From assembly GCA_028281075.1 (NCBI GenBank), contig JANQKO010000373.1, positions 1 to 34,441 of the forward strand: a DNA stretch of 34,441 nucleotides, in the 5' to 3' direction. Positions within the stretch are counted from its first letter, which is position 1. Each line of letters begins with the position of its first letter. Origin of the DNA: Alphaproteobacteria bacterium. GTDB taxonomy: Bacteria; Pseudomonadota; Alphaproteobacteria; GCA-2731375. A program made the translations under genes and the position numbers. Shown one piece after another: positions 15,769-23,656 of this stretch. The notes beneath the pieces were generated by a model. The model worked only from the letters and a program-made list of their open reading frames with translations. It had not been told where the DNA came from and made no database searches.

Positions 15769-17715
15769 CTATCCGACCGACGCCGCGCGGGTCGCGTCGA
15801 CGGGTGCCGGCGCGTCGACGCCATGCACCTGCCGCAGGAACGATTCAAACATCAATACGCTCCACAGCGCGGCGCTGTGGTCGCGGCGGCCGGCGATGTG
15901 CTGGTCCGCCAGCGACGACAGCACATCCATGTCGAAGATGCCGGTCTCCCGCAACGCCGGGCTGGCGGTGGCGGCGCGCAGCCGTTGGCGCAGCGGGCCG
16001 CGGAACCATTTCGCCAATGGCACCGAGAAGCCCATCTTCGGCCGGTAAAGAATGTCGGCGCTGACATAGGGCTCCAACGCCCGCTTGAACAGGTATTTCC
16101 CGCTCCGCCCGTTCAGCTTCAGCGCCGGCGGCAACGTCGCGGTCCACTCGACGAACGCGTGGTCGAGAAGCGGCGCCCGCGTTTCCAGCGAGTTCGCCAT
16201 GCTGGCCCGATCGACCTTGACCAGGATGCCGCCGGCGAGCCAGGTGCCGACATCGGCATGCTGCGCCTGCAGCAGGGGAATGTCGGAATCGGCCGACCGA
16301 AACGCCGCTTCCAGCAGCTCGACGGCGTGATAGCCGCCGAGCTCGCGCTTGAAGCCATCGCTGTAGAGGTCCGCGCGCATCTGATCGTTAAGCTTGGAGA
16401 CGCTGGCGAAGTACCCGGCGACCGTATCGAGCGCCAGTTCCTGGAAGGTCGATTTCGCCCGCAGCCGGCGCGGCGCCCAGTCGAGCTTGGGATAGGCCCG
16501 GCCGAGCAGGCCGAACAGCGCCCGCCGCGGCCCGGCGGGCATCGCCCGGCGCACCCGCTCCTCGGCCACATGCCAGGGATAGCGCCGATAGCCGGCCAGA
16601 AACTCGTCGCCCCCGTCGCCCGACAGCGCCACCGTCACCCGTTCGCGGGCGATGGCGCTGACGCGATAGGTCGGGATCGCGGAACTGTCGCCGAACGGCT
16701 CGTCATAGATCGTGGCCAGCCGATCGACGAGGTCGAACTCGTCGGCGTCGACCTGACGGACGAAATGGCGCGTGCCGTAGCGCTCGGCATGGGCCGCGGC
16801 ATAGGCCGACTCGTCGAACGCGCGCTGCTTGAACGAGATGGAAAAGGTATTGACCGGATCCGGCGACAGGCCGGACATCAGCGCGACGACGGCGCTGGAG
16901 TCAACGCCGCCGGAGAGGAACGCCCCGATCGGGACGTCGGATATCCGGCGGATGTCGACGGCTTCGCGCAGACGGTCGATCAGCTCGGCGCCCAGCGCCG
17001 CCTCGTCGCCTCCGGCCGCGGCGTCGAAGCGCACCCGCCAATAGGTCCTGGGCGCGGGCAGGCCGGCGCCGGTGCCGCGCCGCAGGCAGAGCGTGCTCGC
17101 CGGCGGCAGCTTGTGGACGCCGCGATAGATCACCTTGGGGTCGGGCACGTAGCCGTAGGCGAAATAGTCCTCGACGGCGCTGGCGTCGATCTCGCGCGGC
17201 AGGTTCGCGTGCACGAGCAGCGACTTCAGCTCGGACCCGAACGCGAACAGGCCGTCGGGCAGCAGGGTATAGTAGAGCGGCTTCTTGCCGAGACGGTCGC
17301 GGGCCAGGAACAGGGCCTGCGCCCTCTCGTCCCAGAGGGCGAAGGCGAACATGCCCCGCAGCCGCTCGACGCAGGCCTCGCCCCACTCCTCCCAGGCATG
17401 CACGATGGTCTCGGTGTCCGATCGCGTGCTGAACCGATGCCCGCGCGCCTCCAGCTCGGCCATCAGGGCCGGGAAGTTGTAGATCTCGCCGTTGAAGACG
17501 ACGGCGACGCTGCCGTCCTCGTTGTAGATCGGCTGGTCGCCGCTGACCAGGTCGATGATCGCCAACCGCCGGTGCCCGAGGCCGATGCCGGGGGCAAGGT
17601 GGTAGCCGTCGCCGTCGGGACCGCGGTGGGCGATGCTGTCGGTCATCCGCCGCAGCAGCGCGTGATCGATCCGGGATCGGTCGCGGGTGTCGAAAATTCC
17701 GCTTATGCCGCACAT
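15769..17715 (-). CDS. XrtA-associated amidotransferase, asparagine synthetase (glutamine-hydrolysing) family
   Basis: A 648-residue two-domain enzyme. The N-terminal class II glutaminase has nucleophile Cys2 (MCGISGIF) and the blocks AHRGPDGDGYH, GHRRLAIIDL and NGEIYNF. The C-terminal synthetase domain has the ATP PP-loop SGGVDSSAVVAL and later LSGDGGDEFLAGYRRYPW. It matches the amidotransferase found in XrtA/PEP-CTERM loci, where it probably amidates a sugar carboxyl group or another acceptor in the exopolysaccharide rather than making free asparagine (inferred from context). Uronic acids made by the two dehydrogenases in this window would be logical acceptors. The ATG at 17715 is required to place Cys2. 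It is last in the large operon, 46 bases after xrtA. Confidence 0.92.
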   Translation of the reverse strand: MCGISGIFDTRDRSRIDHALLRRMTDSIAHRGPDGDGYHLAPGIGLGHRRLAIIDLVSGDQPIYNEDGSVAVVFNGEIYNFPALMAELEARGHRFSTRSDTETIVHAWEEWGEACVERLRGMFAFALWDERAQALFLARDRLGKKPLYYTLLPDGLFAFGSELKSLLVHANLPREIDASAVEDYFAYGYVPDPKVIYRGVHKLPPASTLCLRRGTGAGLPAPRTYWRVRFDAAAGGDEAALGAELIDRLREAVDIRRISDVPIGAFLSGGVDSSAVVALMSGLSPDPVNTFSISFKQRAFDESAYAAAHAERYGTRHFVRQVDADEFDLVDRLATIYDEPFGDSSAIPTYRVSAIARERVTVALSGDGGDEFLAGYRRYPWHVAEERVRRAMPAGPRRALFGLLGRAYPKLDWAPRRLRAKSTFQELALDTVAGYFASVSKLNDQMRADLYSDGFKRELGGYHAVELLEAAFRSADSDIPLLQAQHADVGTWLAGGILVKVDRASMANSLETRAPLLDHAFVEWTATLPPALKLNGRSGKYLFKRALEPYVSADILYRPKMGFSVPLAKWFRGPLRQRLRAATASPALRETGIFDMDVLSSLADQHIAGRRDHSAALWSVLMFESFLRQVHGVDAPAPVDATRAASVG

Positions 17716-17761
17716 GCGCTCATCATCCCCGGACAGGCCGGACCGGCGGGGTCGGCGCCCC

Positions 17762-19330
17762 TCAGTCGAAGCGCGCCGCCGCGCGCAGGACCGGCGTCAG
17801 CGGCCCGATCCCCCGCAACAGCGCGTCCATCGCGGCCAGCGCGTCGGCCTCGTCGACCTCGTACTCGGCCGAGACGGCGACGACGGCGGCCGGCCGCCGG
17901 CCCGACAGCAGCTCGGCCCGTGCCTGCAGCAACTTCGCCTCCAGTCCGCTCGCCGTGAAGGTATCATCGATCCAGTAGCGCGAGACGACAAGGCGTTTGC
18001 GCCGGTGCGACAGGACCTGGGTCAGGATCACCTGCTGCCGCTCGCCGGCCAGCTCGACCTGCGCGCGCCGATGGCCGGCGCGTTTCCAGGTGTCATCGTC
18101 GTAGAACCGGTTGTCGTGCGAGATGACCTCGGCATTGACGCGCTGGCGCCCGTAGAACGCCACGAACAGATCGACCTCGCCGGCGCCGCCGCGATAGACC
18201 TGATGCATGATGGCATCGGCGCCGGGAAAGCGCGGCCGCCAGTCGCCGGCCGCGCCGGCCGCGCGCCAGTCGCCGCCGGCCGCCGGCGGGGTCAGCACCG
18301 CGAGGTCGATGGCCGGTTCCAGCGACCGGATGTAGCCGGCATAGGCCGGCGCGACGGAAATGGCGGCGGCGATCAGCACGGCGGTGGTCACCGCGCCGAA
18401 ACGTCCGATGCCGCCCCCCGCCGCCGGCGGCGCCGCGCCGACATCGTCGTCGCCGGGGCCGTCCTCGCGGAACTGCATGCCGATGACGATCAGCAGCACG
18501 ATGACCAGCGAGAAGAACAGCCAGCCATAGACCAGATGATCGACGCCGACCGCGAGCTGATGGTCGCTGAGATGCGCGATCATGATCAGGCCGAAAGCCC
18601 GGAAGCCATTGGCGATGATCGGCACGACCACCGACAGGACCACGAACGTCGCCCGGCGGCGGTTACTGCGGTAGGTCATGTTGGCGAACAGGAAACCGAA
18701 GGCGAGCGAGGCCACCAGGAAGCGCAGGCCGGCGCAGGCTTCCGCGACCACGAAATTGCCGCTGGGGATCGAGATGAAGATGCCGTCCTTGAACACCGGA
18801 ATGCCGATCAACTGCAGCGCCAGCACCGCGAACTCGGCGGTGAAGTCCTGCAGCGCCGGCACCATGAACTCACCGCTCGGCACCAGGAAGAAGAGATAGA
18901 GAAAGGGGAACAGCAGGGCCTTGTAGACCCGCCAGCCGAACATGCTGAACAACACGATCTGGATCATGCCGAGCAACACGAAATGCTGGGCTTCCTGAAT
19001 GCTGGCGACCTCGGCGACCATGCCGACGAGCCCCGCCGGCGGCAGCAGCAGCAGCGGCCAGAGCATCGGCCGCGGCCAGATCCGCGCGAACAGGGCGCGC
19101 CGCTCCCAGATCAGGTAGAGCGTGATCGGCAGGATCAGATAGCAGTGCGTGTAGGTCGGCGACGAGTTCCAGACCCGCACGGCGCTGACCACCTCGTCCG
19201 CGTGCAGGCCGAGCAGGAACAGCAGCACCACGAGCGTCGCCGCGCCGGCCTTCCACCAGGCCGCCCGCAGCGACGCGCCGGCGTCCGCCGCCGTCGGCGC
19301 CGCCGGATCGTTCACCGCCTTGATGCTCAA
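17762..19330 (-). CDS. xrtA: Exosortase A fused to an EpsI domain
   Basis: An inner-membrane cysteine transpeptidase-like protease that cleaves PEP-CTERM sorting tails. Residues 30-285 hold about eight membrane helices and the catalytic triad: Cys199 in EACAGLRFL, Arg244 in ANGFRAFGL, and His265 in DHLVYGWLFF. A Gly/Ala/Pro-rich linker and one more helix (about 311-330) lead to a periplasmic EpsI domain (about 335-522) with DLFVAFYGRQR. The start is a TTG at 19330 with AGGAG seven bases upstream, so the whole frame is used. It belongs to the operon running from the export gene to the amidotransferase. No canonical PEP-CTERM substrate is visible in this window. Confidence 0.95.
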   Translation of the reverse strand: MSIKAVNDPAAPTAADAGASLRAAWWKAGAATLVVLLFLLGLHADEVVSAVRVWNSSPTYTHCYLILPITLYLIWERRALFARIWPRPMLWPLLLLPPAGLVGMVAEVASIQEAQHFVLLGMIQIVLFSMFGWRVYKALLFPFLYLFFLVPSGEFMVPALQDFTAEFAVLALQLIGIPVFKDGIFISIPSGNFVVAEACAGLRFLVASLAFGFLFANMTYRSNRRRATFVVLSVVVPIIANGFRAFGLIMIAHLSDHQLAVGVDHLVYGWLFFSLVIVLLIVIGMQFREDGPGDDDVGAAPPAAGGGIGRFGAVTTAVLIAAAISVAPAYAGYIRSLEPAIDLAVLTPPAAGGDWRAAGAAGDWRPRFPGADAIMHQVYRGGAGEVDLFVAFYGRQRVNAEVISHDNRFYDDDTWKRAGHRRAQVELAGERQQVILTQVLSHRRKRLVVSRYWIDDTFTASGLEAKLLQARAELLSGRRPAAVVAVSAEYEVDEADALAAMDALLRGIGPLTPVLRAAARFD

Positions 19331-19386
19331 ACCCGCTCTCCTGACCGACAGGAACCCGATACTACCAAACCACGTTTTCCGCGCCT

Positions 19387-20583
19387 TTAACGCGCCAGAA
19401 GATCCCGCACCTTTTCGAAGCTCGTCCGCCAGCTATAGGAACCGAGCACGCGGTTCCTGGCCCGGCCGCCCAGGTCCGGATGCCCGCCGGCGAGGATGTC
19501 AAGCACGGTATCGGCGTATTCATCCGGATCCTCCGCAATCAGCAGATCGCGTCCCGGCACCGCGTCCAGGCCTTCCACGGCCATCGGACTGGCAACCACC
19601 GGTCTTGCCATCGCCATGCCTTCCAGCACCTTGTTCTGCACGCCGCGCGCCACCTGCAAAGGGGCGACCACGGCCCCGGCATGGGCTATGTATGGCCTAA
19701 CGTCCGCGACCCTGCCAGTGACCGTGATCACCGTCCGCGCGTCGAGGGCCTGGACCCGCCGGTCGGGATTGGCGCCGACGATAAACAGCACGGCGTTGGG
19801 CAGCCGCGCGGTGATCCGGGGCAGGACCCGCTCGGCGAACCAGATCACGGCATCGACATTGGGCCAGTAATCCATGGCGCCGGTGAAGACCAGCGGCAGG
19901 ACGCCGGCCGGATACGGATCGGCATGGCCGATCGAGGGATCGAAGAACGCGCAATCGACGCCATTGCCGACGACATGCACCCGGTCCGCGGTCGCCGGCG
20001 ACCGCGACCGGAACAGCGCCGCCTCGGCCTCGGAGACGAACAGCGTGGCGTCGAACGCCGCCGAGGCCCGACGCTCGAACTCGGCCAGCGTGCGGGCTTC
20101 CCGGCCATAGACCCAGCGGCCGGGGCCGGACTTCGCCGCCGCGTACTGGCGCCATTTGTCGGAATCGACGTCGACCATATCGACGACGCGCCGGGCGCCG
20201 TCCCAGCGCGGCCCCATCACGTAGCCGGCGACACCGGACGAAAAGACGAAGACCTTGTCCGGCTTCAGCCGGGCGGCCAGGTCGTCGAGCCAGGCGGCGA
20301 GGCGGCGGTCCCGGAAATACCGGCAGGTCAGCGGTTCCCGGCCGGCCAGCGCCGGCAGGCTGCGCAGCCTGGCGGCCAGCGGCCGCAAGGGCCGCAGCAG
20401 GCAGGAGGCGCAGCGGTCGCGCAGAACCCGCTCGTACTGCCAGTCGGCGGGGTCGTCGACGAAACTCGCCAGATGCACGCGGTACTCCTCGGCCAGACGC
20501 GACAAAAGGTTCCAAGAGCGGACCTTGTCGCCCTTGTTCGGTGGGTATGGGATGCGCTGGGAGACGAAGACCAGGTCCTGCAA
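19387..20583 (-). CDS. XrtA-associated GT4-type glycosyltransferase (TIGR03087 type)
   Basis: A 398-residue retaining GT-B glycosyltransferase. The N-terminal acceptor domain opens with RIPYPPNKGDKVRSWNLLSR, characteristic of the PEP-CTERM/XrtA-associated family. The C-terminal donor domain has VFTGAMDYWPNVDAVIWFAE and the nucleotide-sugar site ARGVQNKVLEGMAMARPVVA. It should add a sugar to the lipid-linked repeat unit at the cytoplasmic face. Sugar and linkage are unknown. The start is TTG at 20583. A stop codon lies in frame only nine bases further upstream, and AGGA precedes the TTG by 8-9 bases. It overlaps no gene but follows the FemAB-like stop by 4 bases. It resembles the glycosyltransferase at 29884. 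Confidence 0.92.
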   Translation of the reverse strand: MQDLVFVSQRIPYPPNKGDKVRSWNLLSRLAEEYRVHLASFVDDPADWQYERVLRDRCASCLLRPLRPLAARLRSLPALAGREPLTCRYFRDRRLAAWLDDLAARLKPDKVFVFSSGVAGYVMGPRWDGARRVVDMVDVDSDKWRQYAAAKSGPGRWVYGREARTLAEFERRASAAFDATLFVSEAEAALFRSRSPATADRVHVVGNGVDCAFFDPSIGHADPYPAGVLPLVFTGAMDYWPNVDAVIWFAERVLPRITARLPNAVLFIVGANPDRRVQALDARTVITVTGRVADVRPYIAHAGAVVAPLQVARGVQNKVLEGMAMARPVVASPMAVEGLDAVPGRDLLIAEDPDEYADTVLDILAGGHPDLGGRARNRVLGSYSWRTSFEKVRDLLAR

Positions 20584-20587
20584 CGCA

Positions 20588-21628
20588 TCATCCTAGGTTA
20601 CGAACGATGAACGGACCGAAAGCGTTCGCGACCGGCAGCGGCAGGCGCTTCCAAAGCGCGATAAAGAGCCGGTATTTGGGGTTCAGCGGGTTCACGTCGG
20701 GAATCGCGCCACCGTTGCGCAGGTTGAACTCGTAATGCAGCGGCTCGGGCGCGAAGCCCCAATTCTTCTTGAACGAAAACGACCCCGTGCCGGCCTTGCT
20801 GCGGCCGAAGTCGAACAGCCGGCAGCCGCGCGCCATGGCCCGCTCCATGACCCGCCAATACATGAAGTCGTTGGCGCCGTAGCGGCGGGCCTCGACGGTA
20901 CCGCCGCCATAGTAGGGCAGCACCTCGTCGCGGAAGAAGAAGCTCATGACCGCGGCGACCGGCCGGCCGTCGGGGCCGGTGACGGTCAGGACCTCGCAGT
21001 CCCGGCCGAACTCGTCCCGCAGGAGGCGGAAATACCGTTTCGAGAAGACCGGGGTGCCGAGGTTACGCACGCTGGTGGCATAGACATGGTGAAAGCGGTC
21101 GACATCGTCGTCGAGCGTATCGCCGAGCTGGCCGGCCTTCAGCGCCTTGCGGACGACGGCGCGCTGCTTGCGCGGGATCGCCTTCAGGTTCGCGTCGGAC
21201 GACGGCTCGATCGGCCGCCGGAAGGTAACGTAGAGGCCGTCCTTGCAGGGCCAGTCGGCGCGGCCGCGCTCGCGGCAGCGATACTCGACGAAATCGGCGC
21301 CGACCCGGTGCATCAGGTCGACGGCATAGCCGTCGAGCGCGGCGGCCGCGGTCGGATCGCTGACGGCCGGTCCGCCATAGACGCCGAAGGCGTTCGAAAT
21401 CAGGCCGTTCGAAAAGATTCGGCTGTGCACGTGCACCAGCGGCAGGACGCCGCAGATCTCGCCGGCCCGCTCGGCATAGGCGAAATGGCAGCGATGGCCG
21501 AAGGCCCGCTCGATCACCCGCCGCCAGCCGGCGCGATGGAAGAAGGTCGCCGACGGTGTCGCGGCGACGAACGCGTCCCAGCGCGCGGCGCCGGCATCGT
21601 CCAGTCCATGTACGGTGACGGCCGACAT
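20588..21628 (-). CDS. XrtA-associated FemAB-like aminoacyl/acyltransferase
   Basis: A 346-residue protein with two GNAT-like halves of the FemAB superfamily. Examples are the N-terminal FFHRAGWRRVIERAFGHRC and GVYGGPAV, and the C-terminal YYGGGTVEARRYGANDFMYW, FDFGRSKAGTGSFSFKKNWG and EFNLRNGGAIPDVNPLNPKY. These blocks are typical of the FemAB-related protein found in XrtA loci. The family transfers aminoacyl or acyl groups, and here an exopolysaccharide substituent is a reasonable inference. I place the start at the ATG at 21628 (MSAVTVHG), eight bases after the deacetylase stop. The frame is open to 21916, but that extension lies within the deacetylase gene and is Arg/Pro-rich. Confidence 0.9.
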   Translation of the reverse strand: MSAVTVHGLDDAGAARWDAFVAATPSATFFHRAGWRRVIERAFGHRCHFAYAERAGEICGVLPLVHVHSRIFSNGLISNAFGVYGGPAVSDPTAAAALDGYAVDLMHRVGADFVEYRCRERGRADWPCKDGLYVTFRRPIEPSSDANLKAIPRKQRAVVRKALKAGQLGDTLDDDVDRFHHVYATSVRNLGTPVFSKRYFRLLRDEFGRDCEVLTVTGPDGRPVAAVMSFFFRDEVLPYYGGGTVEARRYGANDFMYWRVMERAMARGCRLFDFGRSKAGTGSFSFKKNWGFAPEPLHYEFNLRNGGAIPDVNPLNPKYRLFIALWKRLPLPVANAFGPFIVRNLG

Positions 21629-21636
21629 GCCGGCGC

Positions 21637-22593
21637 TCACCCGGTCCCGGTGGCGCCGATCCGGTACACCTGGTCCATGCGTCCCCAGGCGAAGTCCGTC
21701 AGCAGACGGCGCAGACGGCCCTGCATCCGGCCGAGGCCGGTATAGTGCCGCACCCGGGTCCGGACCGAGATCCCGGTCTGGCGCGGCTGTTCGGGATCGA
21801 CCTCCCAGGGGTGGAAATAGAAGATCCCCGGCTGCCGGTCGGCCCGGTTCACGCGCCGCATCTGCCAGCGCGACAGGCGATAGGGCAGCAGCCGGAAGTA
21901 GCCGCCGCCGCTGCACGGCAGGTTCCGGCCGAACAGGCGGACGGTGGTCATCGGGATCTCGCGGGTGCCGCCGTCGCCCGAGGGATAGAACGGAAACCGC
22001 GGCGCGTCCGGCATGCCGTAGAAATCGTGGCGCACCGGATAGATGCTGGAGCTGTAGGCGTAGCCCTCCTCGGCCAGCACGTCATAGGCCCACATGTTGT
22101 CGCCGCCGATCGAGAAGGTGGCGGCGCGATAGCCGTTGACCGGAACGCCGCCGGTATCCTCGAGCAGCCGCTTGGTGCGCCGGATGTCGGCACGGAATGC
22201 GTCCGGCGTCTGCGTGTCGGCGCGGATATGGGCGTATCCGTGGCTGGCGAGCTCGTGTCCGCCGGCGACGATGCGGCTGATCAGCGCCGGATAGCGCTCG
22301 GCCACCCAGCCCAGCGTGAAGAACGTGCCCCGCACGTCCGCGTCCGCGAAGATCCGCAGCACCCGGTCGGTGTTGCGCTCGACCCGGCAATCGAGGGTGT
22401 CCCAGTCGTCGCGGCTGATGCGGTCGGCGAAGGCCTGAACCTGGAAGTAATCCTCGACGTCAACTGTCAGCGCGTTCGTAATCGGCGAACGTCCGGCGTC
22501 CGCGGCTTCGGCGCCGACGCCGGCGCGCGGCGAGGCGGCTGTGCCGGCGTTGGGGTCGGGCGCTGCCCTCGCCTTCAACTGCGGCTGAGACAT
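21637..22593 (-). CDS. XrtA-associated polysaccharide deacetylase (NodB domain, DUF3473)
   Basis: A carbohydrate esterase family 4 enzyme that removes N-acetyl groups from the polysaccharide. The NodB domain has Asp45 (TVDVEDYF), the metal pair His118/His122 in HELASHGYAH, and YRAATFSIGG. The DUF3473-like tail ends with IFYFHPWEVDPEQP. Both are characteristic of the XrtA-locus deacetylase. The first 37 residues are an Ala/Pro-rich extension that overlaps the end of the ATPase gene by 134 bases. GGAAGGAG sits upstream of the ATG at 22593, and third-codon positions in the extension are strongly G/C, so this start looks real. There is no obvious signal peptide. Confidence 0.92.
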   Translation of the reverse strand: MSQPQLKARAAPDPNAGTAASPRAGVGAEAADAGRSPITNALTVDVEDYFQVQAFADRISRDDWDTLDCRVERNTDRVLRIFADADVRGTFFTLGWVAERYPALISRIVAGGHELASHGYAHIRADTQTPDAFRADIRRTKRLLEDTGGVPVNGYRAATFSIGGDNMWAYDVLAEEGYAYSSSIYPVRHDFYGMPDAPRFPFYPSGDGGTREIPMTTVRLFGRNLPCSGGGYFRLLPYRLSRWQMRRVNRADRQPGIFYFHPWEVDPEQPRQTGISVRTRVRHYTGLGRMQGRLRRLLTDFAWGRMDQVYRIGATGTG

Positions 22594-23644
22594 CCTCCGT
22601 CGCTCCTTCCATTTGCTGCACCAGAACCCGCAGCACGCGGCTCATGGTCCGCTCGTTCAGCTTGACATGATCCTCGACCGCGCCGAGGCGCTTGATGACC
22701 TCGTCATATCCGGACGGGGTTCCGGCGGGCGCGGTATCCGCCGGCACCACCGCCGCCGTGTCGTCGGCCGCCGCGGCCGGCGCCACGCCCGACGTTCCAG
22801 CCGGCGCCGAGGGCTCGGAGACCATCACCTGGCGGGTCTCCGCGGCATGCTCGGCCGCCACGCGCGTGACCACCTCCCCATCGATCTTGTGCAGTTCCTC
22901 CAGGAAACCATACAGCAGCAACCGTGAACACAGCATGTTGATCAGGCGCGGCACGCCCTTGGTGTAGTCGAATACCTGCCGGAATGCCTCGTCGGTGAAT
23001 TCCGGATCGCGGTTCCAGCCCGCCATGTGCAGACGATGCTCGACATAGTGCCGGGTCTCGTCCAGCGACAGCGGGCCGAGGTGGTACGACGCCGTCACCC
23101 GCTGACGCAACTGCTCGAGCTCGGGCATGGCCAGCGTCGTGCGGAACTGCGGCTGGCCGAGCAGGAAGCACTGCAGCGGCGTGCGCGCGCCGACCTGGAA
23201 GTTCGACAGCATGCGCAGTTCCTCGAGCGCGCCGGCGGTCAGGTTCTGGGCCTCGTCGACCAGCAGCAGGGCGCGTTTACCGGTCTCGTGGAGGCTGGTC
23301 AGAAAGGCCTCGATCTTGCGCAGGAGCGTGGCCTTGTCGACATTCTCGGTCGGAATGTCGAAGGCGGAGGCCACCATCCGCAACATCTCGTCGGCATTGA
23401 GCTGCGTGCTGACAATGTTGAGGGCGAGATAGTGCTGCTTGTCGAGCGTGGCCAGCAGATGGCCGACCAGGGTGGTCTTGCCGGCGCCGATCTCGCCGGT
23501 GATGATGATGAAGCCCTCGCCCTGGCTCAAGCCATAGGTCAGGTGCGCCATGGCGCTGTTATGCACGCTGCTGGCGAAGAAAAAACTTGGGTCCGGCGTT
23601 AGCTGGAACGGCAACGCCTGCAGCCGATAGAATTCGGTATACAT
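22460..23644 (-). CDS. XrtA-associated ATPase (ExeA-like AAA protein)
   Basis: A 394-residue protein. The ExeA/GspA-type AAA domain occupies about residues 1-275, with the family start MYTEFYRLQALPFQLTPDPS, Walker A GEIGAGKTTLV (50-60) and Walker B RALLLVDEAQNL. An Ala/Pro-rich linker (about 280-320) and a coiled-coil-like segment (AVEDHVKLNERTMSRVLRVL) follow. This ATPase is a standard member of XrtA loci and probably powers or organises assembly or export. Its mechanism is not established. The last 45 or so codons (Arg-rich, RRRRRRSRGRR) lie in the region also coding the deacetylase N-terminus and look like the non-selected frame. It is 12 bases after the beta-barrel gene. Confidence 0.92.
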   Translation of the reverse strand: MYTEFYRLQALPFQLTPDPSFFFASSVHNSAMAHLTYGLSQGEGFIIITGEIGAGKTTLVGHLLATLDKQHYLALNIVSTQLNADEMLRMVASAFDIPTENVDKATLLRKIEAFLTSLHETGKRALLLVDEAQNLTAGALEELRMLSNFQVGARTPLQCFLLGQPQFRTTLAMPELEQLRQRVTASYHLGPLSLDETRHYVEHRLHMAGWNRDPEFTDEAFRQVFDYTKGVPRLINMLCSRLLLYGFLEELHKIDGEVVTRVAAEHAAETRQVMVSEPSAPAGTSGVAPAAAADDTAAVVPADTAPAGTPSGYDEVIKRLGAVEDHVKLNERTMSRVLRVLVQQMEGATEDVSAAVEGEGSARPQRRHSRLAARRRRRRSRGRRTFADYERADS

Positions 23645-23656
23645 AGCGGGCTGAAA

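Noticed and set aside
15571..19390. Long plus-strand open frames (795 and 567 codons) opposite the amidotransferase and xrtA
   Set aside because: Both are rich in Arg, Gln, His and Asp with no membrane or domain pattern, as expected for antisense frames of high-GC genes.
21629..21916. Longer FemAB-like protein starting at 21916
   Set aside because: The extra 96 residues lie within the deacetylase coding region and are Arg/Pro/Gly-rich. The ATG at 21628 gives the family-like N-terminus.
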